Part shown: positions 28,407 to 37,317 of the stretch, piece after piece | Position numbering within the stretch: the stretch's first letter is position 1 | How the letters are laid out: each line of letters begins with the position of its first letter | Assembly (NCBI RefSeq): GCF_003574475.2 | Contig: NZ_QLIS02000002.1 | Span: 62,001-126,000, forward strand | Length of the DNA: 64,000 nucleotides | Source of the DNA: Pseudofrancisella aestuarii | GTDB lineage: Bacteria; Pseudomonadota; Gammaproteobacteria; Francisellales; Francisellaceae | Direction of reading: 5' to 3' | Program-made: the position numbers and the translations under genes | Notes under the pieces: model-generated | Told to the model about the DNA's origin: nothing | The model's database searches: none | The model's input: the letters and a program-made list of their open reading frames with translations, nothing else

Positions 28407-28652
28407 ATGAAAAATTTAAAATTTTTAGCATGTACCTTAATTTTTGCATTGGGCTTTAATAATAGTTTTTCTATGGAAACAACTGAACAACAAATTATCA
28501 CAAATGACCAACAAATAAGTAGTGAAGGACAATTAGAACTTGCTGATGATGTTAGCAGTAAGGCTAAAGAAACTGCAAAAAATTTAGATTCTGCTGATCC
28601 AACTCCGCAGCAAAGTGTTAAGAATAATAACTTTATGCATAAAATAAGCTAG
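28407..28652 (+). CDS. Small exported protein, unknown function
   Basis: An 81-residue protein with a good AAAAAGGAAA ribosome site. Residues 1-22 form a signal peptide (LKFLACTLIFALGF..SFS). The mature part of about 59 residues is polar, rich in Gln, Asn and Ser, and has no Cys. No family was recognised. A TATAAT at 28318-28323 lies upstream. It is 73 bases before another small exported protein whose mature N-terminus is laid out similarly (S-x-E-x-T). Confidence 0.6.
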   Translation: MKNLKFLACTLIFALGFNNSFSMETTEQQIITNDQQISSEGQLELADDVSSKAKETAKNLDSADPTPQQSVKNNNFMHKIS

Positions 28653-28725
28653 AGAAAAGAACAGTTTTTATAAATTATATGTAAACTTTATGATAGTAAT
28701 AATATTGTCTTCTTAAGAAAGCATT

Positions 28726-28914
28726 ATGAAGCTATTAGGTTTTGTGTTGTTTATTGGCTCTATTTTGTTTGTGAATATAACTTTTTCATTAGAGAATACA
28801 GTATCAAAAGATATTACAATTATTTCTAATGGTAAGTTAGATAGTGATGGTTACATGAAAGTTATGACTAGTAATTATCATGAAGATAATAAAGTACTTT
28901 CAAAGTTAAATTAA
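28726..28914 (+). CDS. Very small exported protein, unknown function
   Basis: A 62-residue frame with a signal peptide (residues 1-21, ending in NITFS) and a mature part of about 40 residues. The ribosome site is weak (TTAAGAAAGC). The mature N-terminus (LENTVSKDITIISNGKL) and overall layout recall the preceding gene, suggesting a distant pair, but similarity is too short to be sure. No family was recognised. Confidence 0.5.
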   Translation: MKLLGFVLFIGSILFVNITFSLENTVSKDITIISNGKLDSDGYMKVMTSNYHEDNKVLSKLN

Positions 28915-29022
28915 TATTATTTGCTTCACAGTATAAAAAGCCTTAGTATTTATCTTTTTTTTATCTATGTTATAATTTTCAAATATTTTTATGTCTGAAA
29001 TACTATTTAGAAGGTTTTATTT

Positions 29023-29346
29023 ATGCCGTTTGTTGTTACGGAAAGTTGTATAAAATGTAAATATGGTGATTGTGTTGAGGTTTGTCCTGTAGACTGTTTC
29101 TATGAAGGTCCTAATATGCTTGTTATTAATCCTGATGAGTGTATTGATTGTGCCTTGTGTGAGCCAGAGTGTCCTGTAAATGCTATTAAATCGAGCGATG
29201 ATTTAACTGAGGCTGAAGAGCAGATGTTAGATTTAAATAGAGAGCTTGCTGGGGTTTGGCCAAATATTGTTGAAAAATGTGAGCCTTTTGAAGATGCAGA
29301 TAATTGGGCATCAGTTCCAGATAAGTTAAAGTATTTAGAAAGATAA
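29023..29346 (+). CDS. fdxA: Seven-iron ferredoxin (FdxA type)
   Basis: A 107-residue electron carrier. Cysteines fall at 9, 12, 17, 21, 25, 40, 43, 46 and 50, the same pattern as Azotobacter vinelandii ferredoxin I shifted by one. By that comparison Cys9, 17 and 50 hold a [3Fe-4S] cluster and Cys21, 40, 43 and 46 hold a [4Fe-4S] cluster. The C-terminal 50 residues also fit the family. AGAAGG precedes the ATG. It is the first gene of a tight operon; its stop overlaps gmhB by one base. A TATAAT at 28971-28976 could be its -10. Confidence 0.93.
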   Translation: MPFVVTESCIKCKYGDCVEVCPVDCFYEGPNMLVINPDECIDCALCEPECPVNAIKSSDDLTEAEEQMLDLNRELAGVWPNIVEKCEPFEDADNWASVPDKLKYLER

Positions 29347-29912
29347 TGTCAGAAGCATCAGGACTTTTAAATAGACCATCTTTTGTGATTCTAGATAGGG
29401 ATGGTGTTATAAACGTTGATTCTGATCATTATATTAAGTCTGTAGATGAATGGGTTCCTGAGAAGGGAAGCATTGAAGCGATAATAAAATTGTCAAAATT
29501 AAATATTCCAGTGGCTGTAGCAACTAATCAATCAGGGATTGGCAGAGGTTATTTTAGCTATGCTGAGGTTTTGAAAATGCATGCAAAATTTTTAGAGCTA
29601 CTTGGTGAAGATGCTAATATCATTAAATATATTTCTCTTTGTCCTCATTTACCAGAAGTTGATTGTGATTGTAGAAAACCTAAAACTGGTTTATTAACTG
29701 AGATAGCTGCTAAATTAAATATAGCATTTGATAAAAATGTGTTCTTTGTCGGAGATTCTTTTAAAGATATAGAAGTGGCTAGGAAAGTTGGGTGTACGCC
29801 TGTTTTAGTGAAGACAGGAAAAGGAAAAAAAGTGTATAATGAGCATAAAGCAGAGTTAGATGACTGCCAAATTTATGAGAATTTAGATGCTTTTGTGGAG
29901 ACAATTAAATGA
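29346..29912 (+). CDS. gmhB: HAD-IIIA phosphatase, GmhB-like
   Basis: A 188-residue HAD hydrolase. The nucleophile motif is LDRDGVINVD (Asp17, Asp19). The family zinc loop is present as CPHLPEVDCDCRKPKTG, and FVGDSFKDIEVARKVGC ends the catalytic core. This set is diagnostic of D,D-heptose 1,7-bisphosphate 7-phosphatases. Francisella LPS is reported to lack heptose, so if the genus call is right the true substrate may be another sugar phosphate. It overlaps fdxA by one base and plsC by four (ATGA). Confidence 0.85.
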   Translation: MSEASGLLNRPSFVILDRDGVINVDSDHYIKSVDEWVPEKGSIEAIIKLSKLNIPVAVATNQSGIGRGYFSYAEVLKMHAKFLELLGEDANIIKYISLCPHLPEVDCDCRKPKTGLLTEIAAKLNIAFDKNVFFVGDSFKDIEVARKVGCTPVLVKTGKGKKVYNEHKAELDDCQIYENLDAFVETIK

Positions 29913-30658
29913 AGTTTTTTATAAAAAAAATATGGAATTTGTTGATGTTAGCTAGGATGGCGGCTTTTCATCTGTACTCTTATGCGGTAATAGGCGGTAG
30001 CTGTATTCTTATTAATATTTTTACATTTTTTAAGCTTCCAATTTCTTGGCGCATGGCTGTTTGTTATGTGTGGACATATCTATATTGGATAGGCATGTTA
30101 GTTTTTTTACAAGTTTATATTAGAGTTTCAGGTAAAGAGAATATTGATAAAGATTATCCTTGTATATATGTTTCTAAGCATCAGTCAATGTTAGAGACTT
30201 TCTTGTTTTATGGATTTATAGGGAAGTGTCATTTTATTATGAAAAAAGAACTTTTTGAGGCTCCGATATTTGGTACAGCTATGGAAAACCTTGGCAGTAT
30301 AGCAATAGATAGGGAAAAACCTAGAGAGTCTTTGAAGAAAGTCGTTACTGATGGGAAGGAAAGTATCAAAAACGGTATAAATGTGGTAATTTTTCCAGAA
30401 GGTACTAGAGTTGCAATAGGTGAATACCCAGAGTTTCAGCGTTCAGCAATGAAGCTTGCTACAGATGCAAATGTACCTATTATTCCAGTTGCACATAATT
30501 TTGGCAGATTTTTTCCTAAAGGCTTCAATGTTATTAAGCCAGGAATTGCTAGAATGCATTTTGGCAAAAGAATAGATCCAAATGATTATGATTCTAAAGA
30601 ACTTACCGCATATTGTCATAAAGTCATCACAGAAAAAACAAAAGAATTTAAAGGTTAG
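29909..30658 (+). CDS. plsC: 1-acyl-sn-glycerol-3-phosphate acyltransferase (first copy)
   Basis: Makes phosphatidic acid from lysophosphatidic acid at the inner membrane. The 249-residue protein has two N-terminal hydrophobic stretches and the block I SKHQSMLET (H-x4-E form, common in proteobacterial PlsC). Block III is NVVIFPEGTRVAIGE and block IV lies at VPIIPVAHNFG. The start overlaps gmhB as ATGA. A second copy follows 13 bases later. Confidence 0.92.
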   Translation: MKFFIKKIWNLLMLARMAAFHLYSYAVIGGSCILINIFTFFKLPISWRMAVCYVWTYLYWIGMLVFLQVYIRVSGKENIDKDYPCIYVSKHQSMLETFLFYGFIGKCHFIMKKELFEAPIFGTAMENLGSIAIDREKPRESLKKVVTDGKESIKNGINVVIFPEGTRVAIGEYPEFQRSAMKLATDANVPIIPVAHNFGRFFPKGFNVIKPGIARMHFGKRIDPNDYDSKELTAYCHKVITEKTKEFKG

Positions 30659-30671
30659 TTAAGGCAGTGAA

Positions 30672-31412
30672 ATGAGAAAAATATGGCGAGCTATACTTTT
30701 ATTTAGAATGCAGATTTTTAAATTTTATGCTTATATAACTTTGCTCTTTTGTTGTGTTTTAATGAATATAGTAGGTGCATTAAAAGCCCCTTTACAAGTT
30801 AGGCTTTTTGTTTGTTGGCTGTGGTCATTTTTATATCGCCTTGGAGTTTTATTTATTCTTCAGATTTATGTAAAAGTTGAAGGTAAAGAAAACATCTTAA
30901 AAGAACCATGTATATATGTTTCAAAGCATCAATCAATGTTAGAAACTTTTATGTTTTATGGTTTGGTTTATAGATGTTGTTTCGCGATGAAAAAGGAATT
31001 ACTGGAAAAGCCGATCTTTGGAAAAGCACAATTTCATGCTGAGGCAATACCTGTCGATAGAGAGCATAGTATCTCTGCTTTAAGAAATGTTTTGGCTGAG
31101 GGCAAGGATAGAGTTTCAAATAAAAAATTAAGCATTATCGTATTTCCCGAAGGTACTAGAGTTGCTGTTGGAGAGTATCCAAAATTTCATCGTTCAGCAA
31201 TGAAACTTGCTACAGTCACTGATGCAATGATTGTTCCAGTATCACATAATTTTGGAGCATATTTTGGTCGCAGAAAGGGCGACTTTATGAAACCAGGAAT
31301 AGCAAGGATGACATTTGGATCACCAATAAACCCAAATGATTATAATGTTAAAGATCTTACTGAAAAGTGTTATGACATTATAAACTCTAGAACAAAAGAG
31401 CTTGGTGGTTAA
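30672..31412 (+). CDS. plsC: 1-acyl-sn-glycerol-3-phosphate acyltransferase (second copy)
   Basis: A 246-residue paralogue of the preceding gene along its whole length, with the same blocks SKHQSMLET and IIVFPEGTRVAVGEYP and a matching VPVSHNFG. The pair clearly arose by tandem duplication. The two may differ in acyl-chain preference or growth temperature of use, but nothing in the sequence shows which. It ends overlapping by four bases a leftward EEP-family gene. Confidence 0.9.
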   Translation: MRKIWRAILLFRMQIFKFYAYITLLFCCVLMNIVGALKAPLQVRLFVCWLWSFLYRLGVLFILQIYVKVEGKENILKEPCIYVSKHQSMLETFMFYGLVYRCCFAMKKELLEKPIFGKAQFHAEAIPVDREHSISALRNVLAEGKDRVSNKKLSIIVFPEGTRVAVGEYPKFHRSAMKLATVTDAMIVPVSHNFGAYFGRRKGDFMKPGIARMTFGSPINPNDYNVKDLTEKCYDIINSRTKELGG

Positions 31413-32146
31413 CCTTTGCTAAAATAAGTAATAATAGGATTATGGTCTGAGATTTTATTACAATCTAAAGCTAAAGCTTTTTCTAACTTTAAATCTCTAT
31501 ACAATACGAAATCTAAAGGATTATCTTGGAAAGACTTAATAAGCTCTTTGCCATCTAAAAAAGCTACTTTAAAATTAAACTCTCTACAAAAATCTTTTAT
31601 AAGTTTAATCCTTGTTCTATTCCAAGTATTAAAATCACCAGCAATAATGATTGGATTTTTGCTATTTTTAAGGTTTAAGAATTCTTTTATTCTTTCAAAC
31701 TCATATTCATATACTTTATTGCTTTTGAAATTAATAGCATGAATATTTACTATTATTAAAGTTTGATTGCCAAATGAAAAATGACTTATTAAAGATGCTT
31801 TATGTGTATTTATAACAGATTCTTTATGTGTCGTTAAAACTCTTATGTTTTTCTTGGTAGGAATGTGGCTAGCGGTTGTTACACCATAGTCATGGTTTTT
31901 AAGAGCTATATTTGAAGCAAAATTAATATGAAACTTGTTTATTGGAAAAGTTGTAGCATCAGAATATTTTGATTCTTGAAGACAAAATATGTCTACACCA
32001 TGTTCATCGTGAGTAGTTTGAATATATTTATTAAAAAGCTCAGTTTTTTTATGATCGATTTTAAAAATATTCCAACTCATTAAACAGAAGTTTTCTGGTA
32101 TATTGTCAAAAATTTCTTCGTCAAACATAGCTTCTCGTATAAACAC
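31409..32146 (-). CDS. Endonuclease/exonuclease/phosphatase (EEP) family protein
   Basis: A 245-residue hydrolase of the DNase I-like fold. Key motifs are MSWNIFKID near the N-terminus, FCLQESKY (metal-binding Glu), IIAGDFNTWNR (Asp and Asn) and the final KISDHNPIITYF (Asp-His). Members cut DNA, RNA or phosphoesters of lipids and signalling molecules; the substrate is not clear. No signal peptide is seen. It is tail-to-tail with the second plsC. Confidence 0.85.
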   Translation of the reverse strand: MFIREAMFDEEIFDNIPENFCLMSWNIFKIDHKKTELFNKYIQTTHDEHGVDIFCLQESKYSDATTFPINKFHINFASNIALKNHDYGVTTASHIPTKKNIRVLTTHKESVINTHKASLISHFSFGNQTLIIVNIHAINFKSNKVYEYEFERIKEFLNLKNSKNPIIIAGDFNTWNRTRIKLIKDFCREFNFKVAFLDGKELIKSFQDNPLDFVLYRDLKLEKALALDCNKISDHNPIITYFSKG

Positions 32147-32183
32147 TTGTAGTAAATATTATACTTAAAAAAATATAAATAAT

Positions 32184-33344
32184 TTAGTTAGATTTGTTAG
32201 AAGCTATTCTAAGGATGATGTATCCAATAGTTCCAGATAAGATAGAACCTACTAAAACCCCTAATTTAACTAGATTTAAAGTATAGTTATCATCGAATGC
32301 TAAGGTTCCTATAAATAGGCTCATAGTGAATCCAACTCCACAAATAAGACCTATACCATATAGTTGTAAGAGAGAAAGTTCTTTTGCCATATCAAAAATA
32401 GAAATTTTTCTTAATATAAGAAGAGAAAAGAAAATACCTATTTGTTTTCCAATAAATAATCCAAGAATTATTCCAATAGTAACTGGCTCTAATAGCATTG
32501 ATATATGAAAACTTGAGAAGTTAATTCCAGCATTAGCAAAAGCAAAAAGAGGTAGTATAAAATATATGATCCAAGGAGTTAAAGCATCTTCGAGGAGCTT
32601 TACAGGAGATTTTTCTTCTGTATTGCTGTGAAAAGGGATACATAATGCTGTTGCTACACCTGCTAGAGTTCCATGGACTCCAGATTTTATAGTACATGCC
32701 CAGGCAAAAAATCCTAAAACCAAATAAATAGATGTTCTTTTAACATTAAAAAAGATATTACAAATAATCATTAGTAAGATAAAAAACAAGCTTAAAGATA
32801 AGGATAAGATAGATAAATCAGCTGTATAGAAAACAGCAATAATAATAATTGCTGCAATATCATCAAAGATTGCTATCGTGACTACTAAAAGTTTAAGCTT
32901 AGGAGATATCTTTGATCCTAATAATGCAAGAATTCCTAAAGAAAAGGCTATGTCTGTAGCAGAGGGTATAGCCCATCCAGATAATAAATTTGTGTGGTTT
33001 ATGTTTATTAAAAAATAAGTCAATGAAGGTATAGCCAATCCAATCATTGCTACAATAGCAGGATTTATTAGGTTTGAAGGTTTAGATAATATGCCACTAC
33101 TAATCTCTCTTTTAATTTCTAAGCCAATATATAAGAAGTAAATAGCCATTAGACCATCATTTATCCAGTGGAGTAAGTTTTTATTGATTCTAAAGTCGCC
33201 TATGCCAATAGATGCATGCATTGATTCAAGAATACTATAGTAACTTGAGAAACTACTATTGTTAATAATAATTGCTGAGATAGCGGCTACAAAAAGTAAT
33301 AAGCCACCTAAAATTTCTTGCTTAGTACTATTTGAATTACTCAT
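32184..33344 (-). CDS. nhaA: Na+/H+ antiporter NhaA
   Basis: Exports Na+ in exchange for protons at the inner membrane. The 386-residue protein has about 12 helices. The hallmarks are [18 protein letters not shown] in helix II, the [17 protein letters not shown] stretch of helix IV with the unwound TD, and [16 protein letters not shown] with the essential paired aspartates of helix [14 protein letters not shown] appears near the end. Length and order are standard. Confidence 0.96.
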   Translation of the reverse strand: MSNSNSTKQEILGGLLLFVAAISAIIINNSSFSSYYSILESMHASIGIGDFRINKNLLHWINDGLMAIYFLYIGLEIKREISSGILSKPSNLINPAIVAMIGLAIPSLTYFLININHTNLLSGWAIPSATDIAFSLGILALLGSKISPKLKLLVVTIAIFDDIAAIIIIAVFYTADLSILSLSLSLFFILLMIICNIFFNVKRTSIYLVLGFFAWACTIKSGVHGTLAGVATALCIPFHSNTEEKSPVKLLEDALTPWIIYFILPLFAFANAGINFSSFHISMLLEPVTIGIILGLFIGKQIGIFFSLLILRKISIFDMAKELSLLQLYGIGLICGVGFTMSLFIGTLAFDDNYTLNLVKLGVLVGSILSGTIGYIILRIASNKSN

Positions 33345-33399
33345 TTGATATATAAAAATTTCTTTTGAAAGTTATTATGAACTAATTTGATAAATAACT

Positions 33400-33687
33400 C
33401 TACCACCAGCCTAGATGACAGAATAATTGCCACCATTGACATTGTTTTTGAGGAGTTGGAGTTGGACTGCTATTTACTGAAGTGTTATCAGGTTCAGAAG
33501 TTTCTACATTAGAAGAAGTATTATTTGCCTCAGTTAAAGTATTTACAGCAGTGTCATCTGAGAAATCCCCTATATATTGACAGCCAGGTATAACACTATC
33601 TTGCCTATCGGTTACACAGCTTTGTAATGCAAAGGAAGAATTACTTAAGATTGTTAATATAATAAAAGTTAATATAGTTTTTTTCAT
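33400..33687 (-). CDS. Small exported protein with Trp/Cys-rich C-terminus
   Basis: A 95-residue protein with a signal peptide (residues 1-20, ending SSFA). The mature part has a Cys pair (24 and 36), a long Ser/Thr/Asn/Pro linker (about 45-80), and an unusual end QCQWWQLFCHLGWW with Cys83, Cys90 and four Trp. It starts 16 bases after the stop of a pilin gene on the same strand, with GGAGA before the ATG, so the two are co-transcribed. No family was recognised. Confidence 0.65.
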   Translation of the reverse strand: MKKTILTFIILTILSNSSFALQSCVTDRQDSVIPGCQYIGDFSDDTAVNTLTEANNTSSNVETSEPDNTSVNSSPTPTPQKQCQWWQLFCHLGWW

Positions 33688-33703
33688 ATTTTTTTCTCCA
33701 TAT

Positions 33704-34039
33704 TTAACTAGCTGGTGCGAAAATTAAAGTCTCTCCACCATTAATAGTGGTGTGAATTTTTATAAAACCGTTTTCTAATATATTCACTGAGTCTATATAA
33801 CTACTAGTGAAAGGTTCTGTTACGCCAATATCATCATTGCTATTAGGTAGTTTGCCATGTAAGGAATAATACTCAGACACATGGTTATTACATACTCTTA
33901 AAGCTTCATGAACCTCAGTTGCTTTTGCTCTATTCATATATGAGATATAAAGAGGAATAGCTATCGCAGCAACGATAGCCAAAATACCTATTATTATCAT
34001 AGTCTCTATTAAAGAGAAGCCTTTTTGACCTTTAAGCAC
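33704..34039 (-). CDS. Type IV pilin-like protein
   Basis: A 111-residue prepilin. The leader MLKGQKG is followed by FSLIETMIIIGILAIVAAIAIPLYISYMNRA, with cleavage expected at G7/F8 and the conserved Glu at position 5 of the mature chain (residue 12). The mature part is short for a major pilin and has a single Cys, so it may be a minor pilin or a pseudopilin. It is co-transcribed with the Trp/Cys-rich protein. Confidence 0.85.
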   Translation of the reverse strand: MLKGQKGFSLIETMIIIGILAIVAAIAIPLYISYMNRAKATEVHEALRVCNNHVSEYYSLHGKLPNSNDDIGVTEPFTSSYIDSVNILENGFIKIHTTINGGETLIFAPAS

Positions 34040-34141
34040 TGAGGAAAACAGGTTTTTAGATTTTTAGTTGAGACATTTTATATTAAATTAATTTATATGA
34101 AAATTAAGTTACAGCAGAAAGGAGATTTATAATGAAAATAG

Positions 34142-35821
34142 TTAATTAACTGATATTCTTTTATATTTTATTTTTGTAATTTGGTCGTAGTTATCTCCAA
34201 GACGGCGTTTTTTATCTTCGATGTATGCATCATAGTTCCCTTCAAACCAAACCACCTCACTATTACCTTCAAACGCTAATATATGAGTAGCTACACGATT
34301 TAGGAACCATCTATCATGTGAGATGACCATGATACATCCAGGAAATGCTAATATGGCTTCCTCTAAGGCTCTTAGAGTTTCAACATCTAAGTCGTTAGTA
34401 GGTTCATCAAGAAGGATAACATTTCCACCACTTCTAAGAAGCTTTGCTAAATGAACTCTATTTCTTTCACCACCAGATAGTTGAGATATATATTTCTGTT
34501 GATCAGCTCCTTTGAAATTAAATCTACCAACATACTGGCGTGATGGAATAGTGAATTTGCCAACTGTGATAACATCTAAGCCATCAGAGATTTCTTCCCA
34601 AATGGTTTTATTGTCATCAAGAGTGTCGCGAGATTGATCAACATAAGCAAGGTCTACAGTTTCTCCGATTTCGATATTACCATTATCTGGAGTTTCCACA
34701 CCTGTTATCATTTTGAAGAAAGTTGATTTACCAGCACCGTTTGCACCTATTATTCCAACAATAGAGCCTGGAGGTACATCCATATTTAATTGGTCAATAA
34801 GAAGTTTATCATCAAAAGATTTAACAATATCTTTTACTTTGATAACATTATTTCCAAGTCTTTCCCCTGGTGGAATATATAACTCCTGTGTTTCATTTCT
34901 TTTTTGGAATTCTTGTGAGCTTAATTCATCAAATTTAGAAAGTCTTGCTTTTGACTTAGCCTGACGGCCTTTAGCATTTTGTCTAACCCATTCTAATTCT
35001 TCTTTCATAGCCTTGCGATGAGCAGTTTCACGTTTCTCTTCTATCTCTAAACGTTTTTCTTTTTGGATTAGCCAGTCAGTATAGTTTCCTTTAAATGGAA
35101 TTCCTTCACCTCTATCAAGCTCTAGGATCCATTCAGCTACATTGTCAAGGAAGTATCTATCATGTGTAATAGCTACTACAGTACCTTTATATTCAGATAG
35201 AAACTTTTCTAACCAAGCAACTGATTCAGCATCAAGATGGTTTGTAGGTTCATCAAGAAGTAATATATCTGGCGCAGATAGCAAAAGCTTACATAATGCT
35301 ACACGTCTAGCTTCACCTCCAGAAATTTTAGTAACATCAGCGTCCCAAGGCGGAAGTCTTAATGCTTCAGCGGCTACTTCTAGTTTTCGGTCAATTTCCC
35401 AAGCGCCAGCTGTATCTATCGCATTTTGTAGTTCACCTTGCTCTTCTAAAAGTTTATTCATTTCATCATCAGACATTGGTTCGCAAAATTTCATACTTAT
35501 TTCATCAAATCTTGTGATCATATCTTTTAAATGAGAAAGAGCTTCTTCAACATTCCCTCTAACGTCTTTGCTTGGATCTAGCTTAGGCTCTTGAGGGAGA
35601 TATCCAATTTTTACACCTTTACGGGGAGCAGCCTCACCAATAATCTCAGTATCTATACCAGCCATGATTCTAAGAAGAGTTGATTTACCAGAACCGTTAA
35701 GACCAAGAACACCAATTTTTGCACCATCAAAGAAAGATAAAGAAATATCTTTTAGTATATATTTGTTAGGAGGAACAACCTTTCCAACCCTATGCATGGA
35801 ATAAATATATTTTTCAGACAT
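34142..35821 (-). CDS. ettA: Energy-dependent translational throttle protein EttA
   Basis: An ABC-F ATPase that binds the ribosomal E site and slows initiation when ATP is low. The 559-residue protein has two ABC domains: Walker A GLNGSGKST and signature ISGGEARRVAL, then GANGAGKSTFFK and LSGGERNRVHLAKLL. The linker between the domains contains the EttA-type arm and P-site tip region (about 235-300). It has no membrane domain. Length and order are standard. Confidence 0.93.
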   Translation of the reverse strand: MSEKYIYSMHRVGKVVPPNKYILKDISLSFFDGAKIGVLGLNGSGKSTLLRIMAGIDTEIIGEAAPRKGVKIGYLPQEPKLDPSKDVRGNVEEALSHLKDMITRFDEISMKFCEPMSDDEMNKLLEEQGELQNAIDTAGAWEIDRKLEVAAEALRLPPWDADVTKISGGEARRVALCKLLLSAPDILLLDEPTNHLDAESVAWLEKFLSEYKGTVVAITHDRYFLDNVAEWILELDRGEGIPFKGNYTDWLIQKEKRLEIEEKRETAHRKAMKEELEWVRQNAKGRQAKSKARLSKFDELSSQEFQKRNETQELYIPPGERLGNNVIKVKDIVKSFDDKLLIDQLNMDVPPGSIVGIIGANGAGKSTFFKMITGVETPDNGNIEIGETVDLAYVDQSRDTLDDNKTIWEEISDGLDVITVGKFTIPSRQYVGRFNFKGADQQKYISQLSGGERNRVHLAKLLRSGGNVILLDEPTNDLDVETLRALEEAILAFPGCIMVISHDRWFLNRVATHILAFEGNSEVVWFEGNYDAYIEDKKRRLGDNYDQITKIKYKRISVN

Positions 35822-36006
35822 TTAGTAATCCTAAATTTATTTTTTAACGGCTAATTATAACATTATATAATTATTTTAGTCTCAGATTTTAGCTATTAAA
35901 AAATCAATATTAAATAAAATTATTTTCCCAAAATTACTAAAAACTTTTTAAAAATATAATAATTGTATGATAATTTTAAATTATAAAAACTTCTATTTTA
36001 GATTTT

Positions 36007-36483
36007 ATGAAGAAAACTATCTATATTCTTTTTACAGCTTTTATAGTTTCTAGCATGCTGAGTGGATGTAAAGGGGTTATGGGCCCTGATCCAGATCATT
36101 TAAAAATGGGTGACATTGCAATTAGAGAGTATATTATAGGCGCCTCTTTAGAGGAGTTGCCGGAGGGATTAAGGTTTGCTGATCAAAAACGACCAACACC
36201 AGTTAATTATAAAGTTACTGGTAGTGTTGTTGGCAAGTGCGAGATGGAAAAAATAAGTGTTAAAAACCAAAACTATTTAAAAGCTGAGCCTGAAGGTGTT
36301 ACATATATTTATGATAAATATGATCAAGATTTTTTAATCATATTGTGTGGCAATGCTCCAGATGGTGACTATGTGGCTAATGTCCATCTTGATTTTGAAG
36401 TAAATGGACAAAAATATAGTGGTGACCAAACTTATAATATAAAGAAAACAAGCGAGAAGAAATTTTCAAATGCTCCTGCTTAA
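36007..36483 (+). CDS. Lipoprotein, unknown function
   Basis: A 158-residue protein with a lipoprotein signal: KK, a hydrophobic run, then MLSGCKG with the lipid-modified Cys at 21. Asp is not at +2, so outer-membrane sorting is expected. The mature part is mostly beta-like and contains two further Cys (in GKCEMEK and ILCGNAP). No family was recognised. It lies 40 bases before aroE on the same strand. Confidence 0.7.
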   Translation: MKKTIYILFTAFIVSSMLSGCKGVMGPDPDHLKMGDIAIREYIIGASLEELPEGLRFADQKRPTPVNYKVTGSVVGKCEMEKISVKNQNYLKAEPEGVTYIYDKYDQDFLIILCGNAPDGDYVANVHLDFEVNGQKYSGDQTYNIKKTSEKKFSNAPA

Positions 36484-36522
36484 TATACAATTTATTCATA
36501 AAAAATAATCTTTTTTCATTAA

Positions 36523-37317
36523 ATGAATACTAGATCAACAGATTTATATCATGTAATAGGCTATCCAGTTAAGCATAGTCTTTCTCCAAAAATTCAAATG
36601 CAATTAGCTAGAGAATATAATCAGGATATACTTTTTACTGCGGTTGAAGTCACACCTGAAGATTTAGAGCAAAAAATTGAAGAGTTTAAAAATAATCCTA
36701 ACATAAAAGGTTTAAGCGTTACTGTTCCACATAAAGAAAAAGTATTTGCAATATGTGATGATGCTGATGGTTTAGCTAAAGATGTTCAAGCTGCAAGTAA
36801 TGTGATTTTTACTGATGATAGAAAAATGATTGCTTTAAACTATGATGGATTGGGAATTGTTAATGACATAAAGAACAATCATAAAGTAGCTTTCACAAAT
36901 AAAAAAATTTTAATAATCGGTGCTGGAGGTGCAGCAAAGGCAGTGATTGCGGCAATTATTAATGAGAAACCTAAAAGTATTGCAATTAGTAATAGGACAA
37001 AATCTAAAGCAGAAGAGATTAAAAAACTATTTTCATATAAGTTTGATATATCAGTAGAGGATTTTGATAATATTCATGGATGTTATGATATTGTTATAAA
37101 TTCGACTTCTGCGAGTATTAATGGAGAGATGTTGCCGATATCTAGTAAAAACTTTTCAGATAATGCTTTTGCATATGATCTTATGTATGCAGAAGGAGGT
37201 ACTGTTTTCACTAATTGGTGTTTAAAAGAAAAAATAAAATCTGCAGATGGTAAAGGAATGCTTTTAGAGCTAAGCAAAGCAGTTTTCTCAAGATGGAGAG
37301 GAGTTAACATAAGATGA
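36523..37317 (+). CDS. aroE: Shikimate dehydrogenase
   Basis: Reduces 3-dehydroshikimate to shikimate with NADPH in the chorismate pathway. The 264-residue protein starts with the substrate motif GYPVKHSLSPKIQ. Lys in VTVPHKEKVF is the catalytic base, and the dinucleotide motif is GAGGAAKAV. NRTKSKAE follows, typical of NADP specificity. It overlaps the next gene by four bases (ATGA). Confidence 0.96.
   Translation: MNTRSTDLYHVIGYPVKHSLSPKIQMQLAREYNQDILFTAVEVTPEDLEQKIEEFKNNPNIKGLSVTVPHKEKVFAICDDADGLAKDVQAASNVIFTDDRKMIALNYDGLGIVNDIKNNHKVAFTNKKILIIGAGGAAKAVIAAIINEKPKSIAISNRTKSKAEEIKKLFSYKFDISVEDFDNIHGCYDIVINSTSASINGEMLPISSKNFSDNAFAYDLMYAEGGTVFTNWCLKEKIKSADGKGMLLELSKAVFSRWRGVNIR

Noticed and set aside
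34132-34149. ATG after a perfect AAAGGAGA site on the plus strand, five codons long
   Set aside because: The frame stops at once inside the end of ettA, so nothing substantial is encoded. It may be chance or the trace of a lost gene; there is not enough to call.
35142-35534. 130-codon open frame antisense to ettA
   Set aside because: It lies wholly within a well-supported gene on the other strand, has no ribosome site, and its sequence shows no domain.
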